Positions 18,954 through 28,419 are shown, numbered from the stretch's first letter. The stretch: 64,000 bases of DNA from Alkalihalophilus pseudofirmus (GCF_029094545.1 NZ_CP117835.1:3328001-3392000), one strand, 5' to 3'. The notes: generated from the letters alone by a model not told the origin. Numbers and translations: made by a program.

Positions 18954-18993
18954 AAAACCTTTTATCTTGCATCTACTCAAGATAGAAGGTTTT
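18954..18993 (+). terminator. Terminator after ytoA
   Basis: AAAACCTTTTATCTTG (18954-18969) and CAAGATAGAAGGTTTT (18978-18993) form a long stem followed by T residues. Confidence 0.85.
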
Positions 18994-19137
18994 TTGTCAT
19001 GTTCTCATAAAATATGCCGCCTCCTGTCTAAAGTCGTTAAGACGCCTTCACACTTCTAAACAATACATTTACCTTCCCTTGATAGTAACTCAATAATTCC
19101 CCCTTACACTATAAGAAAATAGAGAGGGGGAATGAAG

Positions 19138-19668
19138 ATGATCATAAATAAATCTTGGTTGTATGAAACGGACTGCCAGCTGTTTTATTTAATTAATAAG
19201 AATCACCGCCTCATGCTGCCGATGCAGTATATCACTCACTTGGGCAGCGCTCCATTAACTATTATTTCTTTACTCAGTTTATTGCTCCTCACATCGGGTG
19301 ATATGTTTACAGCCAGTATAGCTGCCATGGCTGCATTAATCACAAGCCACCTTATTGTCAGGGGTATAAAACACCGTACCCCTAGATACAGACCTTATGT
19401 ATCTCTCAAAGAATCCCATGTAGTAAAAAAGCCTTTAAAAGATCATTCGTTTCCATCTGGACATACAACAGCAGCCATAGCAGCCTGCACGCCTTTTATG
19501 TTGATGTTCCCAGCCTATTCTATTTTCTTTTTAATTACGTCATTTCTTGTTGGCATCTCACGCATTAGTCTTGGGCTGCATTACCCTTCTGATGTTATGG
19601 CCGGATGGGGACTTGGGTTTGTAAGTGGTGTACTTTTTTATGCAGCAGTTGCTGCTTTGATGAGTTGA
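19138..19668 (+). CDS. Membrane PAP2-family phosphatase
   Basis: A 176-residue membrane phosphatase (about five segments) of the PAP2 superfamily. All three signature motifs are present: K-x6-RP (KHRTPRYRP), PSGH, and SR-x5-H-x3-D (SRISLGLHYPSD). Such enzymes dephosphorylate undecaprenyl pyrophosphate, phosphatidylglycerol phosphate or phosphatidic acid. ATG 19138 has better spacing from GAGAGGGGG than the ATG at 19132. It precedes a glycosyltransferase by 20 bp, which suggests a joint role in lipid-linked glycan or glycolipid synthesis; this is inference. Confidence 0.85.
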   Translation: MIINKSWLYETDCQLFYLINKNHRLMLPMQYITHLGSAPLTIISLLSLLLLTSGDMFTASIAAMAALITSHLIVRGIKHRTPRYRPYVSLKESHVVKKPLKDHSFPSGHTTAAIAACTPFMLMFPAYSIFFLITSFLVGISRISLGLHYPSDVMAGWGLGFVSGVLFYAAVAALMS

Positions 19669-19688
19669 GATCGATAGGAGGATGAAAG

Positions 19689-20840
19689 ATGAGAATCGCT
19701 ATATTTTCTGATACGTACAGTCCACAGGTAAACGGAGTAGCTAGAACGTTAACGAGACTTGTCAGCCACCTAGAGAAACGAAACGTTGAATATCAATTGT
19801 TTATCCCTGATCAGCTAGAACATACAGACCCATTTAAAAGCAACATTCATTCTTTCACAAGCTTTCCCTTTTTCCTCTATCCAGAGTGTAGAGTTGCTTG
19901 GCCTAATATGCTGAGATTAAAAAAAGAGCTGCTAGCATTTAATCCAACCGTCCTCCATGTAACCACACCTTTTAACCTGGGATTGGCAGGTGTTCACCTC
20001 AGCAAGAAATATCACATTCCTTTAGTTGGCTCTTATCACACTCATTTTGATCATTACTTGCAATACTATAAACTCACTTTCCTGTCCGACTTGATGTGGT
20101 CTTACTTAAGATGGTTTTATGCAGACTGTAAGAAGGTCCTCGTTCCTTCAATTGAAACAAAGCTCCATCTTGCCTCTAAAAAATTTAACCATCTAGATAT
20201 ATGGAGCCGAGGTGTAGATTGCCAGCAGTTCTCACCCTCAAAGAAAGAAGGATATTTGTATGACCTCTACAATATAGAACAAAAATTTGTTCTCCTTTAT
20301 GTTGGCCGTATGGCACCCGAGAAAGATCTAGCAACCATGAAAAGGATTATGCGCCATCTTCCTAAAGAGATATGTGAACAAGTTCATTGGATTTATGTTG
20401 GAGGTGGGCCGATGCTGTCTGAAATGAAGTCTGAGTTCCAATGTGCTCAGGTGACGTTTACAGGCTATTTAAACGGCGAGGCACTCTCAGCACTATACGC
20501 TTTAGCCGACTTATTCATTTTCCCTTCCCAAACGGAGACGTTCGGTAATGTCGTATTAGAAGCTTTGGCTTCAGGAACACCAGCTATTGTTGCTGATAAA
20601 GGAGGCGTTAGGGAAATTGTGGAACATGGAAAAACAGGAATGATTTGTAAGTCTGGTAATGCCGAATCTTTTGTTCAAGCCATTACTAAGCTCCTTTACT
20701 CTCCTAGTCAGCGGCTTGAGATGGGATATGCAGCAAGAACGTATGCCTTATCTCAATCATGGGATTCTATTTTCGACGGATTATTATCAGAATATAAAAA
20801 ACTAAGCATTGGTTCCTTGGATAAAAGATCCCTTGCCTAA
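19689..20840 (+). CDS. GT4-family glycosyltransferase
   Basis: A 383-residue GT-B fold glycosyltransferase. The N-terminal acceptor domain opens with FSDTYSPQVNGVARTL, and the C-terminal nucleotide-sugar domain contains the E-x7-E motif in ETFGNVVLEALASG (about residue 282). It resembles mannosyl- or glucosyl-transferases that modify diacylglycerol or phosphatidylinositol. The ribosome-binding site AGGAGG lies just upstream, 20 bp after the PAP2 gene. Sugar donor and acceptor cannot be read from the sequence. Confidence 0.82.
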   Translation: MRIAIFSDTYSPQVNGVARTLTRLVSHLEKRNVEYQLFIPDQLEHTDPFKSNIHSFTSFPFFLYPECRVAWPNMLRLKKELLAFNPTVLHVTTPFNLGLAGVHLSKKYHIPLVGSYHTHFDHYLQYYKLTFLSDLMWSYLRWFYADCKKVLVPSIETKLHLASKKFNHLDIWSRGVDCQQFSPSKKEGYLYDLYNIEQKFVLLYVGRMAPEKDLATMKRIMRHLPKEICEQVHWIYVGGGPMLSEMKSEFQCAQVTFTGYLNGEALSALYALADLFIFPSQTETFGNVVLEALASGTPAIVADKGGVREIVEHGKTGMICKSGNAESFVQAITKLLYSPSQRLEMGYAARTYALSQSWDSIFDGLLSEYKKLSIGSLDKRSLA

Positions 20841-20925
20841 CCTCTCCCCTTTAATCCTCACCACTTTCTAGGCATGAGCATAGTGTAATAAAGAGTTAAC
20901 TGATCTTTTGCTAAGGAGTGGGAGA

Positions 20926-21219
20926 ATGTATTATTACGATTCAATGTACGAACAGATGGAGAGGCAAGGACCACCTGGGCCACCTCCGCAGATGACGCCA
21001 CAGCTTCCAAGCGGTCCTCAAGCTTTCGCGGTGGATCCTGGAGCCATTAATCGCTGTTTATTTCGATTTACATTTATCCGCCTAACAAATGGTGAAACGT
21101 TTTGGTTCTTCCCAACATTTGTAGGCCGAAACTCAGTTGCTGGCTATCGATGGTGGTTTTTCCGCTGGGTAAATTTCGGAATTGATTTAAGAAGAATTTC
21201 ATCTTTTCAATGTGTATAA
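20926..21219 (+). CDS. Small proline-rich protein with an aromatic C-terminal domain, unknown function
   Basis: A 97-residue protein. Residues ~12-40 are rich in Pro, Gly and Gln, followed by a compact domain full of Phe, Trp and Arg (FWFFPTFVG, YRWWFF) ending in Cys-Val. I recall similar small proteins in Bacillus that are uncharacterised and sometimes misnamed transporters; there is no membrane-spanning helix. The start at ATG 20926 follows AAGGAGTGGGAGA; the frame is open from 20908 but lacks a better site. The low-complexity N-terminus and aromatic C-terminus would suit a spore-surface or matrix protein, but this is a guess. Confidence 0.7.
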   Translation: MYYYDSMYEQMERQGPPGPPPQMTPQLPSGPQAFAVDPGAINRCLFRFTFIRLTNGETFWFFPTFVGRNSVAGYRWWFFRWVNFGIDLRRISSFQCV

Positions 21220-21221
21220 GA

Positions 21222-21258
21222 AAAAAAGTACCTGTTTTGGGGCAGGTACTTTTTTTTC
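21222..21258 (+). terminator. Terminator after the proline-rich protein gene
   Basis: AAAAGTACCTG (21224-21234) pairs with CAGGTACTTTT, followed by an 8-base T run. Confidence 0.85.
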
Positions 21259-21293
21259 AAATATATGAATAACAATGATTCTTATTCTCAATA

Positions 21294-21344
21294 CTAAGAG
21301 TATAAAAAGAAGGCACGGAGAATGCCCTCTTTTTATACTCTTAG
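21294..21344. terminator. Long inverted repeat at the 3' end of the DUF1540 gene
   Basis: Arms 21294-21315 and 21323-21344 are nearly perfect complements, starting with CTAAGAGTATAAAAAG. The stop codon of the small minus-strand gene (21343-21341) lies inside the stem. The T run is internal to the stem, so it may be a weak terminator or an mRNA-stabilising hairpin. Confidence 0.6.
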
Positions 21345-21493
21345 CTTGGTTCGAACGTTTTACAATCCGTCTCCTCTTGACGATCTGCTTGTTTCCCTTT
21401 ATGACTGATTACATAGATCTTATCCGCTGCACATTGGTTACCATGCGACCAATGTACACAATTGTTCACTTCACATAAAACATCTTGTGCCAT
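21341..21493 (-). CDS. DUF1540 cysteine-rich small protein
   Basis: A 50-residue protein preceded by GGAGGTGGACTAAT, an excellent ribosome-binding site. The sequence opens MAQDVLCEVNNCVHW and ends DCKTFEPS; cysteines at 7, 12, 21 and 46, with IxV between the last two, match the DUF1540 pattern, usually taken as a small metal- or zinc-binding protein. The function of the family is unknown. It is convergent with the proline-rich protein gene and followed by an inverted repeat that includes its stop codon. Confidence 0.85.
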   Translation of the reverse strand: MAQDVLCEVNNCVHWSHGNQCAADKIYVISHKGKQADRQEETDCKTFEPS

Positions 21494-21597
21494 ATTAGTC
21501 CACCTCCCTCTTACTGCCTAGTTTGGCCTTTTTTGAAGAGAAGCATACATAGAAGTGTTTCTATTATTTGTTATACCCCGATTATCTAAACTAAAAC

Positions 21598-21637
21598 AAA
21601 AAACACAATCTCTCAAATGAGAAATTGTGTTTTTTTG
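21598..21637. terminator. Bidirectional terminator after metK
   Basis: AAACACAATCTCTC and GAGAAATTGTGTTT form a stem with one mismatch; T runs exist on both strands (plus 21629-21636, minus from 21601 outward). Confidence 0.85.
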
Positions 21638-21661
21638 TATTTCTTTTAATAAAACTGTAAA

Positions 21662-22867
21662 TTAAAGTCCTGCTTGTTCTTTAAGAACAGACGCTTTATC
21701 CGTTTGCTCCCATGGAAGCTCAATATCTGTACGTCCAAAGTGTCCGTATGCTGCTGTTTGCTTATAAATAGGACGACGAAGGTCAAGCATTTTAATGATG
21801 CCAGCAGGACGAAGGTCAAAGTTATCACGAACTAATGAAACAAGTGTTTCTTCAGAAACTTTACCTGTACCAAATGTATCAATTGAAATTGACACCGGCT
21901 GAGCAACACCGATTGCATATGCAAGCTGCACCTCACACTTATCAGCTAATCCAGCTGCAACGATGTTCTTCGCTACATAACGAGCTGCATAAGCACCTGA
22001 ACGGTCAACTTTTGTTGCATCTTTACCAGAGAATGCACCGCCGCCGTGACGAGCATATCCACCGTAAGTGTCTACAATGATTTTACGTCCAGTTAAACCA
22101 GCATCCCCTTGAGGTCCGCCGATAACAAAGCGTCCTGTTGGGTTAATGAAGTATTTCGTATCCTCATCAAGCAATTCAGCTGGTACAACCGGGTTAATGA
22201 CATACTCTTTTAAGTTGCGTTGAATTTGCTCAAGAGTTACTTCTGGATGATGTTGAGTGGAGATAACAATCGTATCAATACGAGCTGGTTTTCCGTCCTC
22301 ATCATATTCCACAGTCACTTGTGTTTTCCCATCTGGACGTAAGTAAGGAAGAATTTCTTCTTTACGTACTTCAGTTAAGCGGCGAGCTAGTTTATGACTT
22401 AATGAAATAGGAAGCGGCATAAGTTCTTTTGTTTCGTTATTTGCATAACCAAACATTAAACCTTGGTCACCTGCACCAATTGCTTCAATTTCTGCATCAG
22501 TCATTTGTCCTTCGCGAGCTTCTAATGCTTGGTCAACCCCAGCTGCGATATCTGCTGATTGCTCATCAATTGATGTTAAAACAGCACAAGTCTCTGCATC
22601 AAAACCATATTTAGCACGTGTGTAACCAATTCCTTTGATCGTCTCACGAACGACTTTAGGGATATCTACATATGTGTTTGTAGTGATCTCACCCGCAACT
22701 AAAACTAAACCAGTTGTTACAGATGTTTCACAAGCTACACGAGCATTAGGATCTTTCGCTAAGATCTCATCAAGAATCGCATCAGAGATTTGATCACTAA
22801 TTTTATCTGGATGACCTTCTGTTACTGATTCTGATGTAAATAAACGACGACTTTGCTTTTCTACCAT
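21662..22867 (-). CDS. metK: S-adenosylmethionine synthetase
   Basis: Makes SAM from methionine and ATP. The 401-residue protein has the family motifs GAGDQG (residues 131-136) and GGGAFSGKD in the C-terminal half, and the expected N-terminal GHPDK at 18-22. The start is ATG 22867, preceded by GGAGGAATTTGAAC; the reading frame stays open for another 336 bases upstream, but that part is the SAM riboswitch leader and not protein. The gene is thus controlled by its own product. Confidence 0.97.
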   Translation of the reverse strand: MVEKQSRRLFTSESVTEGHPDKISDQISDAILDEILAKDPNARVACETSVTTGLVLVAGEITTNTYVDIPKVVRETIKGIGYTRAKYGFDAETCAVLTSIDEQSADIAAGVDQALEAREGQMTDAEIEAIGAGDQGLMFGYANNETKELMPLPISLSHKLARRLTEVRKEEILPYLRPDGKTQVTVEYDEDGKPARIDTIVISTQHHPEVTLEQIQRNLKEYVINPVVPAELLDEDTKYFINPTGRFVIGGPQGDAGLTGRKIIVDTYGGYARHGGGAFSGKDATKVDRSGAYAARYVAKNIVAAGLADKCEVQLAYAIGVAQPVSISIDTFGTGKVSEETLVSLVRDNFDLRPAGIIKMLDLRRPIYKQTAAYGHFGRTDIELPWEQTDKASVLKEQAGL

Positions 22868-22980
22868 GTTCAAATTCCTCCTATGCAGACAACTACAACG
22901 GTTGTGTGCGAATGATTTGAGACGGCACTCGTTTCTCATCCAATGGGTGATAAAACGGTTTAAGACGTGTATAAACGTAG

Positions 22981-23140
22981 AAAACCCCATTCCATCGAGG
23001 AAAAGGGTTGAAATGTTTACCTTTCGCCTCTTATCGTTCAAGGCAGCTGCCTTGCAGGTTAGCACCTTTTCACTCGTTTGGCATGAGTGTTGGTTGCTGG
23101 GTTTCTTCGGGCCTGTCCCTCCACCTACTCTGGATAAGAG
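22981..23140 (-). promoter_or_regulatory. SAM-I (S-box) riboswitch upstream of metK
   Basis: The aptamer occupies about 23140-23028 on the minus strand: P1 arms CTCTTATCC and GATAAGAG, the conserved GAAACCCAGCAACC, AAGGTGCTAA and the TGGAGGGAC region are all visible. The expression platform contains a terminator hairpin AACCCTTTTCC / GGAATGGGGTT at 23009-22983 followed by TTTTC. In this class SAM binding stabilises the anti-antiterminator, so transcription stops when SAM is plentiful. Confidence 0.95.
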
Positions 23141-23203
23141 TATCCGTTCGCGACATATCATAACGTACATAGAATCCTCTGTCAACACCGGCCGAAAATT
23201 CAC

Positions 23204-23484
23204 TAATATTCATACTTTTAGTCGGAGTAGAACTCGTTTATAATGAGTTATACTATTCATTAATTAATGTCATTTTATTTTCATCACCATCTAGATTAAA
23301 CCGTTTTCTTCTATATAGTATTATGCTTCTTCCAGAATTCATCTCTTCATATTTTATGGACTTATTCATTTAAAGTCTTCTTCATTTTCGTCTCAAATCG
23401 TAAGAACTAACACCTTTTCCCCTTTGGCCCTTTCAATACCAAAAGGGCGGCTTTTGGTTCATTGCATCATTTTTCAAAAAAACT
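23204..23484. other. Divergent metK-pckA intergenic region
   Basis: It holds the metK promoter (a plausible minus-strand -10 lies near 23240-23255) and an imperfect hairpin GGCCCTTTCAATACC...AAAAGGGC around 23423-23450 whose function I cannot tell. No open frame or other RNA gene is evident. Confidence 0.4.
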
Positions 23485-23526
23485 TTCACATTAGTATAGA
23501 CTAATAGATATAATGTGTTATACTAA
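23485..23526 (+). promoter_or_regulatory. pckA promoter with a CcpN-like operator
   Basis: A sigma-A promoter is suggested by -35 TTCACA (23485-23490), an 18-base spacer and -10 TATAAT (23509-23514). Overlapping the -10 and start point, TGTGTTATACT (23514-23524) fits the CcpN consensus TRTGHYATAYW as I recall it. The repeat TTAGTATA (23491-23498) / TATACTAA (23519-23526) brackets the -10. In B. subtilis CcpN represses pckA under glycolytic conditions; the site here is predicted only. Confidence 0.6.
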
Positions 23527-23603
23527 TTGACATAGAAACGATGACAAGTACCAAATACCAATAAAAAGTTAAATTACTTTAAATAGGAAAGGGTTTTGCG
23601 ACA

Positions 23604-25190
23604 ATGACTACTTTAAGCCTTACATCAGAACTTGACCAATTATTGAAAAGTGAGCAGACACACCATGATTTACCGATCTCGGCATTAGTTGAAAAATCAC
23701 TGATGCGTAAAGAAGGTAAATTAACAGCTTCTGGTGCATTAAGCGTTGAGACTGGTACGTACACAGGACGTTCGCCAAAAGATAAGTTCATTGTCAACGA
23801 GCCAAGTGTAGCCGACAAAATTGCATGGGGCCCTGTTAATCAGCCAATCGAGAAGGATGTATTTACGAAGCTTTACAAAAAAGTGCTGGCCCACCTTGGA
23901 ACGAAAGAAGAATTATTTGTTTCAAAGGGATATGCTGGAGCTGATAAAAACTTCCGTCTTTCTTTAAAAGTTGTAAATGAATTTGCATGGCATCAAGCTT
24001 TTGCTAGACAATTATTTATCCGTCCAACTGCTGAGGAATTGAATCAAGAAACAATTGCAGACTTTACGATTGTTTCAGCACCAACGTTTAAAGCTGATCC
24101 TGCAGTAGATGGAACTCGCTCTGAAACATTCATTATTATTTCATTTGAAGAACGTATCGTTTTAATTGGAGGAACTGAATATGCAGGTGAAATGAAAAAA
24201 TCTATTTTCTCTGTGATGAACTTCATGCTCCCTGAACAAAACGTTCTTTCAATGCACTGCTCTGCGAATGCAGGAAAAGAAGGCGATGTTGCTTTATTCT
24301 TTGGCTTATCAGGTACAGGTAAAACTACCTTATCTGCTGACCCGAATCGTTACTTAATTGGAGATGATGAGCACGGCTGGTCATCTAACGGTGTATTTAA
24401 TATTGAGGGCGGCTGCTATGCAAAATGCATTAACCTTTCTGAAGAGAAAGAACCGCAAATCTGGAATGCGATTCGTTTTGGATCCGTTCTTGAAAACGTT
24501 GTCGTAGATGAAAAGACAGCATTACCTGATTTTGACAACACGGTTTTAACAGAAAATACACGTGCTGCTTACCCGCTTGAAGCGATTCCTAATGCGCTCA
24601 CACCAAGTGTTGCAGGTCATCCGAATACAATTATCTTTTTAACGGCTGATGCTTTTGGCGTATTGCCACCAATCAGCAAATTAACAAAAGAACAAGCAAT
24701 GTACCATTTCTTATCTGGCTACACTAGTAAGTTAGCTGGAACAGAGCGCGGGGTTACATCACCAGAAGCAACGTTCTCAACATGCTTTGGTGCACCGTTC
24801 TTACCGCTTCCTGCAGCTCGTTATGCAGAAATGTTAGGCGAGAAGATCTCCCAGCATGATGTTCAAGTATTTCTAGTGAATACTGGATGGTCTGGCGGTC
24901 CATACGGTGTCGGCAAACGCATGAACCTGCCGTACACTCGTGCAATGATTCAAGCTGCATTGCAAGGTGAGCTTCGTCAAACAGAAACAGCAGTTGACCC
25001 AATTTTTGGTCTGCACGTCCCACTTCACTGCCCAGGTGTGCCTGATGAAGTTCTACACCCGCGTGATACATGGACAGATAAAGCTGCGTATGATGAAAAG
25101 GCAAAACAACTTGCTGCTGACTTCCAAGAAAACTTCAAGAAATTTGAAAATGTCAGCGACGAGATCAAGTCTGCAGGACCAACATTATAA
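23604..25190 (+). CDS. pckA: Phosphoenolpyruvate carboxykinase (ATP)
   Basis: Converts oxaloacetate and ATP to phosphoenolpyruvate and carbon dioxide, the entry step of gluconeogenesis. The 528-residue protein carries the kinase-1a P-loop GLSGTGKTT at residues 234-242, the metal-binding DDEHGW just after it, and the PEPCK-specific motif [10 protein letters not shown] at about 53-62. ATG 23604 follows AGGAAAGGG. It is divergent from metK, as in B. subtilis, and ends with a strong terminator. Its promoter has a likely CcpN site. Confidence 0.97.
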   Translation: MTTLSLTSELDQLLKSEQTHHDLPISALVEKSLMRKEGKLTASGALSVETGTYTGRSPKDKFIVNEPSVADKIAWGPVNQPIEKDVFTKLYKKVLAHLGTKEELFVSKGYAGADKNFRLSLKVVNEFAWHQAFARQLFIRPTAEELNQETIADFTIVSAPTFKADPAVDGTRSETFIIISFEERIVLIGGTEYAGEMKKSIFSVMNFMLPEQNVLSMHCSANAGKEGDVALFFGLSGTGKTTLSADPNRYLIGDDEHGWSSNGVFNIEGGCYAKCINLSEEKEPQIWNAIRFGSVLENVVVDEKTALPDFDNTVLTENTRAAYPLEAIPNALTPSVAGHPNTIIFLTADAFGVLPPISKLTKEQAMYHFLSGYTSKLAGTERGVTSPEATFSTCFGAPFLPLPAARYAEMLGEKISQHDVQVFLVNTGWSGGPYGVGKRMNLPYTRAMIQAALQGELRQTETAVDPIFGLHVPLHCPGVPDEVLHPRDTWTDKAAYDEKAKQLAADFQENFKKFENVSDEIKSAGPTL

Positions 25191-25219
25191 TCCCATTATT
25201 AATCATACTTTTCCCACTA

Positions 25220-25253
25220 AAAGCCAAGTCGCCTTACACGACTTGGCTTTTTA
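25220..25253 (+). terminator. Terminator after pckA
   Basis: AAAGCCAAGTCG (25220-25231) pairs exactly with CGACTTGGCTTT (25239-25250), then T residues. Confidence 0.87.
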
Positions 25254-25270
25254 GTATCTTATTTTGTTTA

Positions 25271-25576
25271 CTATTTACCCTGCATTCCTTCCTTGACATG
25301 GGTCAGCTTATCCTTGATCGACACACCATCTTCGTGGTAATGAAGCTTGATATTCGTTAACACATCGCTTGCCCCTTCATCAATACCAACTTGCTGTGCT
25401 GATTTGATCACATTAAATACATCATCAATACTTCCTTCTATTACCGTTTCCATCGGTCCTACATGATAGGTGAGTCCAGAGTTTTGAACAACCTCTACAA
25501 TCTTTGGAATCACACCGTCCGTATCAACATCTTTCCCGTTCGGTAATACTTGAAATCCTGCTGTTACAGTTGCCAT
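25271..25576 (-). CDS. MTH1187/YqgV family thiamine-binding protein
   Basis: A 101-residue protein of the MTH1187 (UPF0045) family, a ferredoxin-like fold shown or proposed to bind thiamine or its pyrimidine moiety. Marks include YHVGPMETVIEG and the N-terminal QVLPNG. ATG 25576 is preferred over 25585 since AAAGGA then has normal spacing. It lies close to ytmA and the ytlA-C-D transporter, whose substrate-binding protein is of the NMT1/THI5 type, so a link to uptake of thiamine precursors is plausible but not proven. Confidence 0.8.
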   Translation of the reverse strand: MATVTAGFQVLPNGKDVDTDGVIPKIVEVVQNSGLTYHVGPMETVIEGSIDDVFNVIKSAQQVGIDEGASDVLTNIKLHYHEDGVSIKDKLTHVKEGMQGK

Positions 25577-25652
25577 TAATCTCATCCTTTCATGTTAGCG
25601 TATATGTTTCTCTAACCGTTTTATTAAATTTCCAAACATATTCCACTAAAAC

Positions 25653-25683
25653 ACAAAAAAACACCGACCTGAATAAGTCGGTG
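25653..25683 (-). terminator. Terminator after ytmA
   Basis: CACCGACCTGAATAAGTCGGTG (25662-25683) has CACCGAC and GTCGGTG arms; the minus strand continues into a seven-T run. Confidence 0.85.
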
Positions 25684-25684
25684 A

Positions 25685-26491
25685 TTAACCAAGTCCGTGT
25701 TTTCGTTGCGCTTTTAGCCACTTCCCTGCCTCTGTCAGAATTCTCTGTTGTTCTTTTGCAGGAAAATGATGAGTGTAATCAGGGTAATACCAAGCATCAA
25801 CTTTTTTATTTACCTGATTTAGAGCCTGCTCCAGTCTATAAGCATGCTCAATCGATACATGCTCATCTTTCATCCCGTGGATAATTAAAACAGAAGATTG
25901 AAGATCCTGCAGTTGATCCAGGGGTGTTCGGTCTACATATCTCTCTGGATATTTATTTGGTGTCCCTCCTATCACTCTCTTCATCATCCTTCTTAAATCG
26001 ACTCGTTCCTCATACGTTAAAAACATATCCGTCACACCATTCCAGCTGATAAGAGAAGCAACTCTCTTATTGTGCAGTGCAGTTAAAAGTGCCATGACTC
26101 CCCCTCTTGAGAATCCGATAAGGTGGATACTATCGGGGTCAACAGTTGGATGACTGAATAGGATATCACAAGCTGTATGTGCATCTTCTCGATCTTCCCC
26201 TGCAAAATCTTCCTGTCCCTCTCCCCCTTTATTACCACGATAAAATGGAGCAATGACGACAAATCCTTCGGCTGCCCATTGAATCACCCGCTGAATTCGA
26301 ACCATCCCAACATTTTTTATGCCCCCTCTTAAATAAACAAGTCCCGGAAGCTTCTCACGAGTGAGCGTTCGCGGTTCGGCTAAATATCCCTTTACTTGCA
26401 ACCCATCACTTATGTATGTAATTAAATACAATGAAATGGAGGAGTGAGGGGATGGTACTTTTTGTTTATCGATGATCATTTTGCACATCAT
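25685..26491 (-). CDS. ytmA: Prolyl-oligopeptidase-like hydrolase YtmA
   Basis: A 268-residue alpha/beta hydrolase of the peptidase S9 group lacking the beta-propeller, like B. subtilis YtmA. The nucleophile motif GFSRG gives Ser128; the catalytic His is probably in YTHHF near residue 250. ATG 26491 follows GAGGTGAAGGC. No signal peptide is seen. Substrate unknown: esters or short peptides are possible. It is divergent from the ytlA operon. Confidence 0.82.
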   Translation of the reverse strand: MMCKMIIDKQKVPSPHSSISLYLITYISDGLQVKGYLAEPRTLTREKLPGLVYLRGGIKNVGMVRIQRVIQWAAEGFVVIAPFYRGNKGGEGQEDFAGEDREDAHTACDILFSHPTVDPDSIHLIGFSRGGVMALLTALHNKRVASLISWNGVTDMFLTYEERVDLRRMMKRVIGGTPNKYPERYVDRTPLDQLQDLQSSVLIIHGMKDEHVSIEHAYRLEQALNQVNKKVDAWYYPDYTHHFPAKEQQRILTEAGKWLKAQRKHGLG

Positions 26492-26633
26492 GCCTTCACC
26501 TCTTTCATATCGTTTCTAGCATACCAATCCCGCTTTTAAAACACCAATCATCTAGTATGTGATGGGCATACACACATTTATGTTTTCCTACATAAGATAT
26601 TTCAAGATTCACCTGATGAGGAGTTGACATGCA

Positions 26634-27629
26634 ATGAAACTGAAAAAATGGATATGGCTCCCGTTACTTATCAGTCTGATCCTTATTTCTATTAGCTGTT
26701 CATTTGGAAATGGTTCTAATGAAAAAGTAAGAGTAGCTGAAGTGACCCGGTCTATCTTTTATGCCCCTCTTTATGCCGCAATGGCACAAGGTTATTTTGA
26801 AGAAGAAGGAATTGATCTTGAGTTAACCACTGCTTGGGGCGGAGATAAAACAATGACTGCGTTATTATCTGACGGTGCTGATATTGCACTCGTTGGGGCT
26901 GAGACATCGATATATGTCTATGCACAAAATGCCTCTGATCCTGTTATTAACTTTGCCGGACTTACCCAAACAGACGGCACATTTCTTGTAGCTAGAGAAC
27001 CGACTGCTGAGTTTCATTGGGATGATTTAAAAGGCAGTACGTTCCTCGGTCAACGTAAAGGCGGCATGCCGCAAATGGTAGGCGAGCATGTATTAAGACA
27101 GCATGGAATTGACCCTAGGAAAGACTTAAACTTGCTGCAGCATATCGATTTTGGAAACATCCCGAGTGCTTTTGCTTCTGGTACAGGTGATTATGTTCAA
27201 TTATTCGAGCCTCAAGCAACGTTGTTTGAAAATGAAGGATTAGGCCATATTGTTGCCTCATTTGGTGAAGAGTCCGGAGAGGTTCCATACACGGTCTTTA
27301 TGACAAAAGAAAGTACCCTTACGAATAACAACGAAATGATTGAACGCTTTACCCGTGCACTATACAAAGGACAACAATGGGTAAGTGAACAACCTCCTGA
27401 AATCATCGCTGCGACCATTGTAACCTTTTTTGAAGATACGCCGGTTGATGTCGTCACTCAAGTAGTAGAGCGCTATAAGGAACAAGGGTCTTATGCAACG
27501 GATCCTTTCTTATCATCAGGTGCTTGGGACAATTTACAAACGATCATGGATGCATCAGGGGAGCTGCCATTGTATGTTGAATACGAAGAGCTGGTAAACA
27601 CCCAAATTGCAGAATCGATCGTAGAGTAA
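26634..27629 (+). CDS. ytlA: ABC transporter substrate-binding lipoprotein YtlA (NMT1/THI5-like)
   Basis: A 331-residue periplasmic-type binding protein with a lipoprotein signal peptide; the lipobox SISC places the lipidated cysteine at residue 22. The mature part (VAEVTRSIFYAPLYAAMAQG) is the NMT1/THI5/SsuA fold, whose members bind pyrimidine thiamine precursors, sulfonates or nitrate. It heads a three-gene operon with ytlC and ytlD. No TPP riboswitch is visible upstream, so a thiamine-precursor role rests only on family and on the nearby MTH1187-type gene. Confidence 0.85.
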   Translation: MKLKKWIWLPLLISLILISISCSFGNGSNEKVRVAEVTRSIFYAPLYAAMAQGYFEEEGIDLELTTAWGGDKTMTALLSDGADIALVGAETSIYVYAQNASDPVINFAGLTQTDGTFLVAREPTAEFHWDDLKGSTFLGQRKGGMPQMVGEHVLRQHGIDPRKDLNLLQHIDFGNIPSAFASGTGDYVQLFEPQATLFENEGLGHIVASFGEESGEVPYTVFMTKESTLTNNNEMIERFTRALYKGQQWVSEQPPEIIAATIVTFFEDTPVDVVTQVVERYKEQGSYATDPFLSSGAWDNLQTIMDASGELPLYVEYEELVNTQIAESIVE

Positions 27630-27642
27630 GGTGGTTAGACCG

Positions 27643-28419
27643 ATGGGAAATTTACGTGTAGATGATGTCTCACTCACTTATTTATCCAAGAGTGATGCCA
27701 CTAAAGCTCTTGTCGACATTCACTTTTCAGTTGAGAATGGAGAATTCATCTCCATTCTCGGCCCAAGCGGCTGCGGGAAAACCACTCTCTTATCCCTTGT
27801 AGCAGGAATCCTTAAGCCCACTTCAGGAACCGTAACACTAGACGGGATTCCTACCTCAAGTAAGCAGGCGAATATCGGCTACATGCTTCAACAAGATTAC
27901 TTGTTTCCTTGGCTGTCTATCGAATCTAATATTATGCTGGGCCAAAAAATATTAGGAATGGATAAGCCGCAGTCTAAGGATTTAGCTCTTTCATTATTAG
28001 AGAAAGTTGGACTTTTGGATAAGCTGACACATTACCCAGCGCAGCTATCAGGAGGAATGCGGCAGCGCGTGGCACTTGTTAGAATGATGGCTACAAATCC
28101 TTCTTTGCTGCTTTTAGATGAACCCTTCTCTGCTCTTGATTATCAAACGAAATTAAAACTAGAAGATTTAGTAGCCACGATTTTAAAAGAAGAACAAAAG
28201 ACAGCGATTCTTGTCACCCATGATATCGGTGAAGCCATTGCGATGTCTGACCGTGTGATTTTATTATCTGCCAGACCAGGCCGGATCGCTAAAATCTTTG
28301 ACATTCCAAAGGAAATCAGAGGCGTTCTTCCATTTGAAGCAAGACAGCTTTCTTCCTATACAGAGCTTTTTAATGAAATATGGAAGGAGCTGGAGAGTCT
28401 TGAAACAAACAAAGGATGA
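27643..28419 (+). CDS. ytlC: ABC transporter ATP-binding protein YtlC
   Basis: A 258-residue ABC ATPase of the nitrate/sulfonate/taurine importer type. Walker [10 protein letters not shown] (about 38-46), signature LSGGMRQRV, Walker [13 protein letters not shown] and the H-loop VTHD are intact. ATG 27643 follows TAAGGTGG, 13 bases after the ytlA stop; a GTG at 27631 is less likely. Its end overlaps the start of ytlD by 20 bases. Confidence 0.9.
   Translation: MGNLRVDDVSLTYLSKSDATKALVDIHFSVENGEFISILGPSGCGKTTLLSLVAGILKPTSGTVTLDGIPTSSKQANIGYMLQQDYLFPWLSIESNIMLGQKILGMDKPQSKDLALSLLEKVGLLDKLTHYPAQLSGGMRQRVALVRMMATNPSLLLLDEPFSALDYQTKLKLEDLVATILKEEQKTAILVTHDIGEAIAMSDRVILLSARPGRIAKIFDIPKEIRGVLPFEARQLSSYTELFNEIWKELESLETNKG

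Noticed and set aside
21262-21288. Fur-box-like 9-1-9 imperfect dyad (AATAACAAT-G-ATTCTTATT)
   Set aside because: It lies between the 3' ends of two convergent genes and has three mismatched pairs, so there is no promoter to control.
22868-23203. N-terminal extension of the metK reading frame
   Set aside because: It translates the SAM-I riboswitch; the true start with GGAGG is at 22867.
26600-26634. ACCTGATGAGGAG before ytlA looks a little like the TPP riboswitch 3' core
   Set aside because: The 5' CTGAGA core, the surrounding stems and a terminator or sequestering hairpin are missing; the match is short and the AGGAG is simply the ribosome-binding site.
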